Shown here: in pieces, positions 10,889 through 24,989 of the stretch
Position numbering within the stretch: the first letter of the stretch is position 1
How the letters are laid out: the number at the start of each line of letters is the position of its first letter
Position numbers and translations under genes: made by a program
Assembly (NCBI RefSeq): GCF_000004075.3
Contig: NC_026660.2
Span: 25,795,498 to 25,859,497 of the forward strand
DNA: 64,000 bases
Direction of reading: 5' to 3'
Source of the DNA: Cucumis sativus
Lineage: Eukaryota; Streptophyta; Magnoliopsida; Cucurbitales; Cucurbitaceae
The notes under the pieces: generated by a model
Seen by the model: the letters and a program-made list of their open reading frames with translations, nothing else
Told to the model about the DNA's origin: nothing
Databases searched by the model: none

Positions 10889-13800
10889 CTTCTCCTTCTG
10901 CTTTAAGGTTAGTGTTCTACTGATATTTCAATAGTTTCTATCTGATATTTATTGACTTGGTTTGAGAAGGGGGGGGGGAATGAGAGAATTAGAAAAGGTG
11001 TTTAAAGAATGTTTTGTTAATTGAAAAGTGGGGTATGAATCAATAGGATGACCCATGAGGGAAAGGCATGGCAAAATGCTTATAAGAATGGTTTACAGCC
11101 CCAACTAGAGTGTAAAGATGTATGGTTTAGGTATGTTTGGAGACATGAGCTGTCTGCACTTCTTAATTTTTCTTTTGTTAATATTTCTTTGGAAGGACAC
11201 CAACAACTTCTTTGTGTCCCTATGCATGGTATTGTATATTGTTCTGAACTTGGATTAGTTAGGGAGCTTCTCGTTATAATTAAGGTGGCTTTTGATAATT
11301 ATTTGGTTTTTCATTTCTTGATTTTTGAAAATTGTATTTGATTCCTATTTTCATCTTTTCAATTGAAACATTCAATTTCATAGTTAAATTTCCAAAAGAC
11401 AACAAGTTCTTAATTTTCTTTTTCAAAACAAAGGATGTAGTGTTTATATGTATTTAATTTACATTGTGAAAACATTCTCTTGAACTGTGAAAATGCTCTT
11501 AGGTGTTGGATAAAACAAAGGTGGATGGAGTGTTTATATATTTAATTTATAAAGAAAATAAATACTATCTAACGAGGTTTTGAGTTAAAAAGTGGGCAAT
11601 GGTTAGCATGTTGTTAATTTTAATGGGTCTATTTTCAACCTTAGCAACTCATTTAGGGTTGGGATGGTTGTGTTAAGATTATGTGGAGTGGGTAGGTCTT
11701 TTTAAAAAAAATATTTATTTAGGAATCTTCGTTACAAAATAAAAAATTTAGTTTATGAATTGGAATTTGTGACTATTTAGTTCTAAACTTTTGGTGCTAC
11801 TATTAAAATATTTATTTAGGCTATAAACTTTTAGAGTTTTAAAAATTCAAGAACATACTAGACACAAACTACAAAAAATTAGGATTTCGTTAGACGTAAA
11901 ATTCAATTATATATTTAATAGATTAAAAAATTATAACCTATTAGGAACTCATTTATGTTCTTCATTTCTATTGAGTGGGGAAGGATGTGAATGAAACTAT
12001 GTTCATCAACATATAAGATTCTGTTATATCATCAATCTAAAATTAAATTGATTGGGATGATCTATGAAGATTATTAGAAAAGAGCTATATAACTAACTGG
12101 GATGGTAGATTAGATGGGAGGGGTGTACTTTTTTTGTACTATATATATATATTCTGAACAACTATTTAATCTAAGTTTAAGATCCCATCTTTATTTGTGA
12201 GTTTAATTTAATTGGCTAAGATACTAGCAACTTCTTTTAAAAGTATTATTTCCAATTTTTACTTGTCGTATATCTGAAATTAAAAAAGAAGTGGGGTTGA
12301 GATTAATTTTGATAGTTAGTGTTTTTTGGTGGGGAATTTTTTAAAAATGATTTTAGAAGAATTTCAATGGAAGTGTTTATTCTACTATGCACTTCAAGCC
12401 ATCTAAAATGCTCTAAGGTATATTTTCTTCCCGAAAGAAATTTAAAACTTTCGAACTATATAGATAAACTCACCATGTGTGTACTTATTTTAACAATAAT
12501 TTTAGTGAACCAATTTTTTCTTTTTACTCTTAGAAGAACTCATTTCATTATTTAGTTATTTTTCGAAGAACTCATTTCATTACTTAATTGTGTTTCGAAG
12601 TAGGTCGTTCATGCAATAAGTAAGAAATATTTTTATCATCAATATTTTTATTGGCACCAAATATTTTGGGTAAACCCAAAAACAAAGAGATGAGAGATTA
12701 CGCCCAAAATGAAAAATATGACATCGTCTGGAAGGTTGTTGTCTTTAACAAAAGGTACTAGTGTCGGTTGAATATTTAGGTGCCAAACCAAGAGGTTGTG
12801 GGCCTTATAACATATTCTTGTGGAGATTATGTGGTTGAACTTTACTAAACTAAGGAGTACTCTTAAAAAAGCAAAGTTTGCCTAAATAAGTTTATGGAAT
12901 TCTAGAACCTATATCAATCTAGCGATACACTCTAGAATGAGGAGAGTTAATTTGGATAGGATCAAAGCTCAAGAGGCTAATAAAGGACAAAATTGATGAA
13001 GGACATGTGTTACAATTGGCATCAAACCACAATGGCTTATCTCATAATGAACATATATAGTGTCACGGTAGACATATAAAGAGTTTGTTATTCTTAACAA
13101 GACAAATTAAACAATATAAGAATCTCTCCGGTATATTTCAAATCAAAGTTAATGTGAACAATTTTAGCTTGTTGGTCATTCGAAACAACTTCAACTTTTT
13201 ACAAGGGAGGATTATATTGAAGTTGAAGGTTAGAGGGCAATTAGATTCTTTCCTTAGTAGGCAAGTTGGAAACCTCTTTTATTACATCATATCTTTTGTT
13301 TGTGTTGCCTTGCTTTGGTTCTAGGAATATCTTATTCTTAACTCATGGAAAAAGGTTAGAACACCATGGCCCAAAGACCACTCCCAATTTTCTTTTTTCT
13401 TTAAAAGTTAAAGTTGCAGATGGATTTGTCACCTACAATTTACATATTATTTAATTTCTAATGCTAAATTATACGTCCATTTCTAATACTGAATTATGAC
13501 AACGAAATTGTTAAAATCGTAGTATCTTGATTTTTGAGACGATCACAATTTCTTTCATTAGTTTTTTCTCTAATGGTAACTTCACTGGTTATGATCGATC
13601 AAATAAGCAGCAACGAGTACTCGTCAATTGTGGCGGTAATGTAATTCTTGTATTAAATGAGATTTTTAGTATAAATTGAGGGTTCAATTTATGAAGAGTA
13701 AATGTGAAGGATGCCGAAGCAAGCACATAAGTAATTCATGTAACAAATCAAATTAATAAAGCCTAAATATAAGACGACACGCATGTTCAAAATTATAAAT

Positions 13801-14653
13801 GAAGATAGGAATGCAAATAATGTTAGCTACCGCCACAACTGCTACCACCGACATGAATTTTATTTTTTTGGTATTCCAAATCAACAAATATACATTTCAA
13901 GATTCGACCCACCAAACATCGTATCCTTCAATCCCCATATACCAAAATTAAACAGTCCCTCTCTCTCTCACTCTTAGATCTTACAAATATAATAAATAAT
14001 AAAAATCTCATTTCACTCATCCTGTCGGTGGACTATTATTATTACAATGATTTCATTTATAAAAAAAATAGCCATATTTTAATCATATTTTTTCATCAAA
14101 TGTCTTCAATCAAAGAATATGGCTTAAAATTGAAAAGTAACCCACGTGATTTTCGCTAAATTTTGTTTTCTAGACCTAACGCTAGATCTCCGTACATGTT
14201 GAAAAGAATTGGAGTGTTGTAATTATTGATAAAATAATTATCGTAATCTCAAATTTAGAAACTTAATGTAATGATTAAGTAGGACACGGTATTATATGAT
14301 AGAAGTAAAAAGTAAATTGACAAAAATGTAGTGGAACAGAAATGAAAGAGAATTAATAATTACATAACACAAAAGGATCCAAATGTAATAAAAGATTTTT
14401 CCCCACTCTCAAGTCCTCCACAGAAAGAATTACAACAAATCATATACTCCGATCCAAAATGTTCATCATCAAAGCAAATAGCCAACAAAGTGCTCAAATT
14501 TCTAAAACAAATTTCATAAAATCAATTCAATCGATAAAGCACCTCTTATGATATGGAGTACACAGTGGGGGAAAATTTTTAACCAAAAATAAATAAAAGA
14601 GATTAAATATAAATAAATGAAGCACGATCAAATCTCTCTCTCTCTCTCTCTCT
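10889..14653. other. Intergenic region, GASA promoter and unannotated DNA
   Basis: The first few hundred bases are the GASA promoter (minus strand); a G homopolymer lies near 10969-10978. The rest is AT-rich with short chance ORFs. Near 13013-13031 the text ATTGGCATCAAACC resembles a degraded LTR-retrotransposon primer-binding site, but no LTR pair or gag frame was found. Nothing else is supported. Confidence 0.5.
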
Positions 14654-14655
14654 CT
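14635..14655. repeat. (CT)n microsatellite in the AGP 3' end
   Basis: About ten CT units directly downstream of (and touching) the AGP stop codon in the minus-strand sense, so it is a GA repeat at the start of the 3' UTR. Confidence 0.85.
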
Positions 14656-15933
14656 AAAAGATGATGCTGACGGCGACGGCAGCCCATCCCAAAGCCAAAC
14701 TTCCGGCAACCTTCATTAATGCTTCAGCTCCACTCTGCAAATTTTACAATAAATTAGACTTCGATGAATTCATATTATTAAAAAAAAAAAAAAAAAACCC
14801 TAAAGCTGTAGTCAAATAAATTTGTTAACGTGTTTTCCTCAATGTGATCTGAGAAAAACTAGACTGACAATCATTAATCTCGAGCGTTGTGTGATCTGAC
14901 GATCTGACAAATTGATTCCTTTTTATTTCTTTTTGGGGCGTTTTGATCTTTTTCTTTTTTCCCTTTTAACTTGGGTTAGATCTTTAGACTCAACTATGGT
15001 AATTATCTCAACAACTTCGAGCCTTGACGCGTTAGATCCACACGTGTCGGTGGCGCGTGTCATTACACTCATGCACTCTGCTGCCAAGTAAGTGCAAATG
15101 CAGCCAACACAAAACCCTACTGGCGCTAGTCATTAACCAATTCTATCAAAATTATGATGAGATCTTAGCTATTGAAATGTATTGTGACAGTTGGATGATG
15201 TCATATTGCAGATCTTAGGCAGAATGACAATGCAGGTAAATTTAAGATGGTAATGGTAGAGATTAGGGATTTGAAGAATTACCTTGTCCTCCAGTGAAGG
15301 GCTGGGCGCAGGACCTTCCTCGCTTCCTGCAGGAGCTTCAGAAGGAGGCGCAGGTGGACCAAGCAACGCTGGAGAAGGAGCTGGTGCTCTGTGCTTCTTT
15401 GACTTCTTCTTGCTAGGTGCCGGGGCAGGAACCTCAACAGGAGGCGACGCGACTGGGGCAGGAGGAGAACTTTCGGGAGCGGGAGGAGATTCCGTTGGAG
15501 TTGGTACTGGAGGAGAGCTCACCGGTACTGAAACTGGTGGAGAACTAACCGGAACTGGAACAGGCGGAGAGCTAGCCGGAACGGTAGCAGCTGGTGGAGA
15601 GCTAGGTGGAACGGAAGCAGCCGGAGGAGAGCTGGCAGGAACGGAAGCAGTCGGAGGAGTGCTGGCTGGTGGAGAAGCTACTGGAGCGACTGCTGGTGGC
15701 GCCGATGCAGGCGGCGTGGAGACCGGTGCTGGAGTTGCCGGCTTTTGAGGAGCGGCGGCGGGAGATGGATTTGTCGGTGTAGATACGGGAGATGCAGCTG
15801 GAGGGGGATACGTCGCTGCTACTGGGGGAGTAGCGGCGGGAGTAGTAGTGGGAGCAGCAGCCGGGGACTGGCCACCGACACCAGCGACGACGGCGCAGAT
15901 GAGAACGAGTGCGATCACGGATTGTCTACCCAT
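14654..15933 (-). CDS. Lysine-rich classical arabinogalactan protein
   Basis: Exons (minus) 15933-15283 and 14734-14654 with a phase-0 GT/AG intron of 548 bp, giving 243 aa. Residues 1-21 are a signal peptide. Residues 22-170 are Pro/Ala/Ser/Thr-rich with repeated VPASSPPA and VPVSSPPV units, the substrate for Pro hydroxylation and arabinogalactan addition. A basic patch, KKKSKKHR (175-182), is the hallmark of the lysine-rich AGP subgroup (AtAGP17/18/19, LeAGP-1). Exon 2 encodes 26 aa ending in a hydrophobic tail (ALGWAAVAVSIIF), a GPI-anchor signal, so the protein should sit on the outer plasma membrane. Reading into the intron instead gives an unanchored tail stopping at 15169. It resembles the gibberellin-responsive CsAGP1 reported from cucumber, but I could not align the two. 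Confidence 0.93.
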
Positions 15934-15997
15934 TTCAACCGAGTGAGTGTGTGTAGTAGATGAAGAAGTGAATGTTTCGGAGCCCGAGGCGTCATAG

Positions 15998-16008
15998 TGT
16001 ATATATAG
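15998..16008 (-). promoter_or_regulatory. TATA box of the AGP gene
   Basis: On the minus strand TATATATA lies about 70 bases before the AGP start codon, a good position for a short-leader plant gene. Further upstream are GGGCCCA elements (near 16063 and 16109) and a G-box. Confidence 0.6.
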
Positions 16009-16443
16009 ACCAGTAAATAACGCCTCGAAGGAGTTATTTTATTTTAATAAAAATAATGAAAATGGGCCCACTATTAATGGGCCTGTACTAGCCGTTGGGA
16101 GAGAGAAAAGGGCCCACGAACGGAATCGTAGAAAAGAACGGTATAATATTGGAGATTTAAACAGACTGGCCAAACAAAGCCCATTGATTTTTTTTTCTCT
16201 TGTCTACATCTCTCAGGCTGAAAATCTGATTAATCAAACAAGTAGTTGAATTTATGTGTAAATGAATGCGTTAAATTAAGGTAATTGGAAAGAAGGTGGT
16301 GTGGAAAGAGGAAAAGAGAGAGGTAAATGGGGGGATTAATGACGCGGTTTAGGATCCAATAATTTGGAGTGAATTTTGGTGGATACAGCTGGATGATTGA
16401 GAGTGGGGCCCACGCCAATTTCGACAATCCAATAACAGTTGTC

Positions 16444-16449
16444 CACGTG
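16444..16449. promoter_or_regulatory. G-box CACGTG upstream of AGP
   Basis: Palindromic CACGTG about 510 bases before the AGP start codon. Binding class (bZIP/bHLH) is established for the motif; use here is inference. Confidence 0.35.
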
Positions 16450-19400
16450 AACTGTCGAGGCAATTATTGCGGGGAAATTTACCAACAAGACTTAGCAGTC
16501 CGTTTGGATTTCTTTTGTCCCACTACCACCGCCTTTGAAAGTCGTGCCTAAACAATTATAAACCCCACATATATATTTCCTTCCAAAATTCAATCTAAAA
16601 TCACGCTCCACCCAACATCAACTCGCCTATATGTACATCAGAACCACCTCTTGGCTTCCTATTTCCACCCTTAAGTTCTTTTACTATATTTATGCTACCT
16701 ACAATTTTTATCTGCAAACAAATTTTCTTCACTGCCTCAAATTCCATATATTATGTGATTCATAGACGTGTTTTTTTCTCCTCTTCCAATTTTTTTATTT
16801 ATTGTAAAAATATTTATCTACACAAATTTCTATTTATACTATTTATACATGTGTTCTACTTGTTTTATTTTTTAGTTTATTTTAAATTTGTTGTGGGTGT
16901 TAATACCAATTTATAGGTTTTATTTTATTTTTATGTTTATTTCACTCGCGTTAGTTCTTTTTATTTGCTTCAAGAATGTAAATTGAACATAAGTAGATAT
17001 AACAACTTTGAGTTTTAGCAAAAAAAATAATAATAATAAAGAGAAAAAAACAAAATTAGTTTTTAATTCTAGCTTATTTAATTATTTTCTTTGTTGGCAT
17101 ACAAAATATATAAAATAAATTAGCAAATATTTCTTTTAATTATGAATTTAATTAATAATCATCAAAATATATAAATCACAATCACCATTACATATAAAAT
17201 TTAACAAAATTGTAACCTAAGAGTAAGAGGTCAAAGTAAGTTCTTTTATTAGAAGTTGGAGACTAAAACACAAAAATAGACTAAGTTACCAAATTTAGAT
17301 ACCAAAATAGAATTTAAAGTAAAGAAGTATATGTATTTTTATTATTTGGTGGGTGACAAGAAGATTTTTTCTTTCCTAATATTTTTTTATTTTGAAATTG
17401 ATATATGATATTTAAAAAAAGTGTGGAGTATAATAAAGGATTTGGGAAGATAAACGTTGAACCTTTGACGCATCTCATTTCTTTTGTAATTGTACACTAT
17501 CTATGAAATGATTATGATGTATGGTGGCATAATAAGAGAAATCAGTTCTTTTTTCTTCAAAAAAAGAAATATATGAATAAAAGGAAAAAGAAAAAGAAAA
17601 AACCTACCAAAAGCATGTATCAACTTAGCAAGCAAGTTCACCTAGTGTGGCCAAATTTTTTTTGAAGATCTGTCTTATTCCACGATATTAATGAACAAAT
17701 TCATTATGTGATATATACAAAAGTTTTAAGTATAAATTTTCTTTCACGATGGTTTCAACATTGGACCCCACCAACATAGATCGATAAGTTAATCGTTATA
17801 TCATTTTTAACTCAACTAACAAAGTTTATTTTTGCTACTTTCACTTTCAGTTTCGATCTTATCCTGTTTGTGACACAATCATTTTTCCAAATTAACTTTT
17901 AATAATCGTGGTCTAAACTGACCTCGTTTCTATCTATAATACAAGTTGCATCGACACTAAAATTTCAAACAACTTTGCCACAAAGGAGACCGTATATTTA
18001 AAACTTCATTTGTGCTTACACTTGTAGATTTTGATAACATTGTTGAATGATCAAATCTTATATATATATGTGTGTGTAACATCCAATCTTTCCAATTAAC
18101 TTAAGTAACAAAACAATTTGTTTAAATAACTATGATCCTTCCAAATTGCCCATCATGTCATAGAAAACTAATAGAATTTGGATTCTCCCAAATCTTCCAA
18201 AACCATAGCAGTACATCTAAGATCAGCTACTCCAACATAATCGGCTGGTTCAATGTTTGAATGAAGTGACCAAATATTTGAAGCTCCTTAAGAAAAGTTA
18301 AATATTATTGTTTTATCTATGACTTATGCACTAATAATAACATTGAGAACTATTTTGATATTACTTTACTATTTGTGGGAAATGATTTTGTTATGTGTTT
18401 TTCATTATAACATCTTAATTTTACGAGAAATTCTAAATTTCATAGTATTCTCCAACTGTTTGAAGGATAAAATAAGAGAAAAAAGTTTGATAATGATTGA
18501 ATTGATAAAGGTTCTAATTAACGTTTTAAGTTAACAGTAGTGTACATACATAGATAACAATTGAATCATAAATCTTGTTAGATTAAATAAATTCATGAAT
18601 CAATTATAAACACTTCAAAATATAAATACATTTTAAAAAGTGGTTATAAAAAATGTCTAATCCTCATTTGGTATTTTATAATCTAAATAGATATCAATCT
18701 TAATTTACTTCATCCATCAAAATCTAATTTTACAAAAAGAAAAAAGTGGTTCTACATACATTTAATTCAAGACTTTGTTATTTCATAAAACAAACAAACC
18801 TACAGAATAAAATATTGAAAATGTCAACTAAAAAATGGTCACAACAATCAATATAGATTACAACGTGTTTCATATTATATATATTTATAATTTATGTTTA
18901 AAATTGACAAGTAGCTATAAATTAAATTATAAATATAATTTATTTTTACAAAATTAGTTAAATTGTAATTTTAATCAATATTTAATGAAAATTAGAGTTT
19001 ACATATAGTTGGATAAAATCTAATAAATATTCTTTATGGTTTGACAATCTTTATAATAGTCCATACAAGCCAGATTATTTGATGAAGTTTTATCAAACCA
19101 AATGGATTTAAGTTATAGTTATAAAGCATAGAGACTAAATGCTATCAATTTAAAATCATATAAACTAAATCTGTAATTTATCCTACAAAATCTATATAGT
19201 TGTTATTTTTTATTATTATATAATTTATAATACGTTACATAATATATGTTATATTTAAAAAAAATGTAAAAAATGAATTGAGTTTATAAATATATTGTAG
19301 TTTTAGATGTTTTTGCATAAATTTTATTTAATTATACTCTTCTTAGAATGTAAAATTCAAATTCTTCGTACAATAAAAAAAATTTGATTTCATGAATTTG

Positions 19401-22400
19401 AACCATTTAAATCACACTATTTGAAAACAATTTTCAAAAACAGAATATGGATTGTATGTCAAACGAAAATTCATTAAACTCAGTGAATCTAAAAATATAA
19501 ACTAAAATTCGAATTCTCTATCAAACATGCCCTTAAAAATCTAGTTCATGTAGTTACTAAGGTATGTACTATTTAAAATTATCATTTTCTTCATCCATAA
19601 CAAAATTATATTTTATCAAACGTAAAAGATTAAATTTTAATTTTTAGTATTGTAGGACTAAATTCTAACTTTGCAACTTTATAATTTAAACTAAAAATTA
19701 CTTTTTTATACCCTTATTTATTTCTTAACCATAATTAAAGAGAAATAGTTAAATTACATAATTTGAAATGGGACCTAAAATTTGTGATGGTTGCTCTTAA
19801 AAGATACCAAACTGAAACTGAAATTTTAAAGATGCTTACCAAACCAAACCACTAAAAAACATAATTTCATCCACATTGATATCATAAAAGCCTCACTTCT
19901 TGGTTTGGTGAATGTTCTTTCACTGCCTATACTGCTTTTTTGGACCCTTTTTCAAGCCTCCCTCTCTCTCTCTTTTAATATCTTTTCTTCCTTTACACTT
20001 TTGTAATAACTAAATATTAATGTATTAATAACTGAATCCTTGTCCAATTCATCTTCTTTGCTTGTTCAAGAGAAAGAGAGGAAGATAAAGCTGTCATTTT
20101 ATTACAAGTAAAACTATTATATTATTCTAAAAGCTACATAATGTGTCTTTGGGTTTTTCTTTTGCATCAAGTGATTCTTTTTTTTTCCATCATTTTTCTT
20201 TCATTTTCGCATCTTTTGATGTTGCTTTTGACACTAGTTTTTATTTTATATTTTGTCAATTCCTATATAGTCCTGTTATTTCATAATAAACACCTAACAA
20301 AAAGCACTCAATAATTGTCAATAATTATTACAACATACTTATAATATATATATTTTCGTAATTGTATAGTAAAATTAATAATTGTTTAGGAAATTATTGA
20401 ATCATACTATTGAAGGTGGGGAGCTAATAATACTACAAGCTAATTAAAATATATTTGGTTCTACTTTTTTGTGTTCGTGTGATTCTTAACTTAATAAAGA
20501 TGATTGGGTGAATAATTTTGTACGATTTACTTGTGAAATCAAATGTTTAATTCTTATTCTAATTGACATGACAATATTTTTCAATATTTATTGGATGGAG
20601 ATTTCAATAATTATTTTATCAATTTTAAGAAGTTTTTGCTGTTCACTTCAATTTTGTGTTATTTAAAATTTACATTAAATGGTAAAAAAACAATACTTGT
20701 TTAATTTTAAACTAATCCCACGTTTTTAACCTATTTTTACCTTTTTCTATCCATCTTTATTTATGAGAAATTTAATAGCAAAGAGTTGTGCATTCATGGA
20801 AAGATCTCTAATAAAAACATCACTCGAATATCATTATGTTGATTTGACATGGTTTAATGAACTACAAATTTATATATGTAGTTCAATCTTTTACTTCTAT
20901 ATTCTACTTAATTGTTTGAGCTCAAAAATAATTATTGTTATTATATTTTTGTATATTGTATTCAATTAATTAATTTTTTTTATTTACTCTATTATTGTCG
21001 ATGACCAACGGAACGCCAAGACTTGGAGCTTTTTCTAAACTCATACTAAATATACTATTCGAAATGTTTTTTATGGATTTATTTTAGAAATTGACATTTT
21101 CTAACAAAAATATAAAATTAGAGCTTGTTAAAATATTTTTTATTTTTTATTATTTATTTTTAAAATTAAACATCGTCGTATAACTATATATATAAACTAT
21201 TTCATCAGTATTGATAGGGACACTAATTAAAAACATATACTTGCAAAATAAACTGTAACAACCTTTTAAAACAAATCAAATTTCAATGAGACCATTTTTT
21301 AGTTTTTAAACTTGGAAATCAGTGAAAACTGTTTCCTGTATCTCTGCTACCAATTTTAAATACCGTTTGGTTATCATGATATTGAAATTGTGACTTTAGG
21401 ATCAAAGTAGCATTATAAAGTTTGTGTCTTTTAATAGTATAACGGAATTTCACATAGATGTTAGAAAGAGTAACTCATAGTTACATTGTCAATATGCAAG
21501 GCACGTACGTCACGCAACAACGTTTTTTAATAAATATGATATTTAACTTGGTTAAGAAACTTGATAAATAAGTTGGAGTTCAAATAGAGGATCCAGTAAA
21601 AAAAATTCTAACAAATCAGCCACTGCCTTAACAAAAAAATTGTATTTCATAGGAGAAACAAGTATATCAATTATGACAATTGGGATTGCATGCAACAAAA
21701 ATAAAACTCAAACATAGGGCAAACATTTTCACAAAACATCTTTTAAGTTGGAGAGTTTCATCCAAATGTAAGGTTTAGTTGTCTTTGTTTCAACTCCGTG
21801 GAAGAAGTTGCAAACAGAACTCCTCCGTAAAGTTACGAACTCTCATCTTCTTTAGATCAGAACATCTTTAAATGTTTCTAGTCAGCTTCATATTTAATTT
21901 GGAGCATCAAGAACAACTAAGAACTAAATTACAGTCTTAGTAATATGTGTGAAATTAGTTGGAGAAGAGTTCCAATAATGAAAACTGCCCACGTTCGTTA
22001 CAACAACATAATGGGCTTTAATTGAATTTGGGCCTTAACTGGGCTGGATCAGTTGATCTCATTCAATAATAGTCCAAAAGGGCAATATAATACCCACCCT
22101 ATTTTTAAACTTACCTACGGTCGGGTGCACCACTTCCCAAATGTGACACATTCCTCTGCGGCCACATGGCAATCCAAATTTTTATTTTTTGTTCTTTATT
22201 TACATCTTCCCATTTTTAAGGTTTCTTTCTTTACTATAAATGTCTACAAATATCATTGATATTTGTAGAGAATTATATAGAAAAAAGATAAATAAATACC
22301 TATACTTTTAAAACAAGTTAACATGTATAGTATTTTTTTTCTTTTGATATATAAATTACAAAATATAAATATAAATGTAAAGATAGAAATGTTGATATGG

Positions 22401-24989
22401 TGGTGACATGTTATTAGTATACTTTACATGAATATAGTTTTCTTTAAAAAGAGTAAAAGAAAAAGTAGTTTTATGAATATAGTTACTTATAGATGCATGC
22501 AGCCGCATTTTCTTGAGACCCAACCCCGTTGTACTTTTTTCTCTCTTTTTGTGATACATATTAGGGATTGCTTTACCATTCTTACCTTTTCAATTTGTTA
22601 GAGCTTAGATCTGAAATTTTTACTTTTTCATCTCCTTTCACTTTTACTTCTCCAATCCAGATACCATGTATTTGGCTCCATTCATGTTATCACTTTTAAA
22701 GATAAGGGTTAAATGCGATAGTTAATTGTAGATATAACAAAATTTGTTGTGTCTGTAAATTTTTCTTTGTGTTATTTTTGTAAATACATTAGACTTTATT
22801 GTTACCTTGGCTATATTTTGCTATTTTATAGTACTTATTTGATTTTAGTTTGTCACTAAAATTTTAATAAATGTCCAAGTTAGTTACTGTGGTTAATGTT
22901 AAATTAATTTTGATCAAAATTATGTAAACTAATAATGAATATATTGTATATATGTTTTCAAAATTTATTGCAAAAAGACTAGTAGATACGTTAATCAAAA
23001 GTTAACTATATTAATAGTAGAGGTAGCTTTAAAATTTGGTAAAAATATCATGATTAAATTAGATTTTGACATGTGAATTTAAAGTACAGGTACTTTGGAC
23101 TAAAATTAAACAAATCACAAGTTGCTAATTGATTTAACCTTTCTTTTTAATTACCTTTATTGACTATATGTTATCATTGCTAATGGTTTGATCAAGTGAC
23201 TTTTATCTTCCAAAAAGTTACATCAAACTCATTTTTAATTTCAGTTCATTGGTTATTGCAACGTAGAAAATGGGATTCATCATCACAAAAAATCTCATTT
23301 CTTCCCCGATCTTCTCGTGTTCTTAATTAATTATCTCCTACTTTTTAAAATGCCTATAGTTTATAAAACCATACACAAAAACCAAGTTGCAATATATATA
23401 TATATATGTGTGTGTGTTTTTGTTGATCTCATGATTGCATGGATTCTCTCCCAGAGTTTCTGCATATTTGCATGGTTGGGTACATGGAACCAATGTAAAA
23501 CCACGTTTTAGATTTTGTGCAATAGGTATTGCTACTGCTAAGCATGTGGAAAAGGAGGCTATTAGAATTAGATTACCCAAAATTTGTTTCAAGTTTGAAC
23601 TCAATGAAAAAGTTTATAGTACAGCTTTTAAACAATCTAAGCTTTTTATTAAATATGTACACACCACATAACATATATATAAAAGAAATAATAAAGTAAT
23701 GAATGAATGAATGTGGGTGGTATGGTAGTATATCTTTTCTATACATAAAAAAAAAAAAAAGGAAAATATTTCATTGAACAGAACAAAAGTTTATGTACAA
23801 TCAACACTCCCATAAATTTAAGAAGAGAAGCAAAGGGAGAAAAGAAAGAACCAAAAGAAATGAGCTTCTTCAAGAAATGAAGAATGCACCCATAAAAAAA
23901 AAAAAAAAGATGAAAAGACGTGTTGTCTTAGCAAGGGAAAGAACACCACACAACAATTATAACTACTATTTTAAATTCTATATAATTATACCAAATTCAT
24001 AACTTATTTGTTTTTTCAAAAATAAAAAATATTAAAATTAACAAAATTCATAAGTGTATAAATTATAAACAAGAGAAAAAATAAATAAATAGTATTTAAA
24101 CTTAAATAAATTAATTATAAACAAGGATGGATTATCATAACCCTTTTCCAACCCTTTCCTCCTAACCCTTTCCCTCCCTCCAAACACCACCACTCTATGA
24201 TATCACACTTAAGCCAAGAGCTAAAGGAGCTTGTCAAAATGTTCAAACTTTATTTAGGTACTTAATTAATAGACATTTTGGGAGAGCTAAGATTATCACT
24301 AAGAAAATATAATTTTTTTAGAATCACAACTTTCTTAATATAATTCATATATTAATGGAGTCTTTTCATCATCACTACTTAAATTGTTCTTCCAAGAAGC
24401 TTAATTTGAACATTATGAACAATCATAGGTCAAATCTATATCTAAAATTAAATTGCTCTTTAAATCCTGGTAGGTATCTGATAACAAACATGCACTAATA
24501 TGCACTAAGGTGAATAAGGTGAATAAGGAAGGGGCTAGTTTGGGTGGGTTTTAAATAATATGATAGAATAGATAAAAGGTAAATATTTTTGTAATTTACA
24601 TTTTCTTATATTTTGTTTTAAATTCGAATTAATGCAATGGCCACTCAACTGAAGTTAATTTTTGTAGTTTAGTGGGCTAAGGAAATTGACACAATCCAAA
24701 TGTGTATGTCAACCATTGAAATAAAATAATGTAAGACGAAATTGAATGAACAGTAAATTTAAACCAAACTCAAAAACTCAAAATATTGATTGAAATTATT
24801 GTTCTTAATAAGACGAAGCAAAATGTTAAGTAGGGGAATTTGGGGGTTCACAAAAAGGAAGAATGTTCCAACTTTTTCGAATATTATTAAACCTTATTTC
24901 TCAATTCTCTCTATTTCTCTCTTTAAAACCATCCCATTTTTAGTTTCTTTTTCAAACCAAAGCTTCTTCAATCCTTCGTCTCTTCCGCC

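Larger units (their letters stand above)
15934..24989. other. 9-kb AT-rich intergenic region
   Basis: After the AGP promoter (to about 16.6 kb) the sequence is very AT-rich with only short chance ORFs below 90 codons and no domain I recognise. It holds many poly-A/T runs, AT dinucleotide stretches (for example near 18060 and 23393), and small islands with TGGGCC-type elements near 22010-22045. The last few hundred bases form the promoter and leader of the ARM/TPR gene. No transposon ends or hairpin precursors were convincing. Confidence 0.5.

Noticed and set aside
11048-11341. 97-codon plus-strand ORF upstream of the GASA gene
   Set aside because: No family resemblance, AT-rich, and it lies in the probable GASA promoter flank.
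12700-13040. Possible LTR end followed by a tRNA-Met-like primer-binding site (TTGGCATCAAACC)
   Set aside because: Only a partial match; no second LTR, target-site duplication or gag frame seen.
15284-15963. Gly/Ala/Thr-rich plus-strand ORFs
   Set aside because: They are the antisense shadow of the Pro/Ala/Ser-rich AGP exon.
23317-23671. Cluster of small overlapping ORFs near 23.4 kb
   Set aside because: Both strands open by chance around a TATATA/TGTGTG stretch; no motif.
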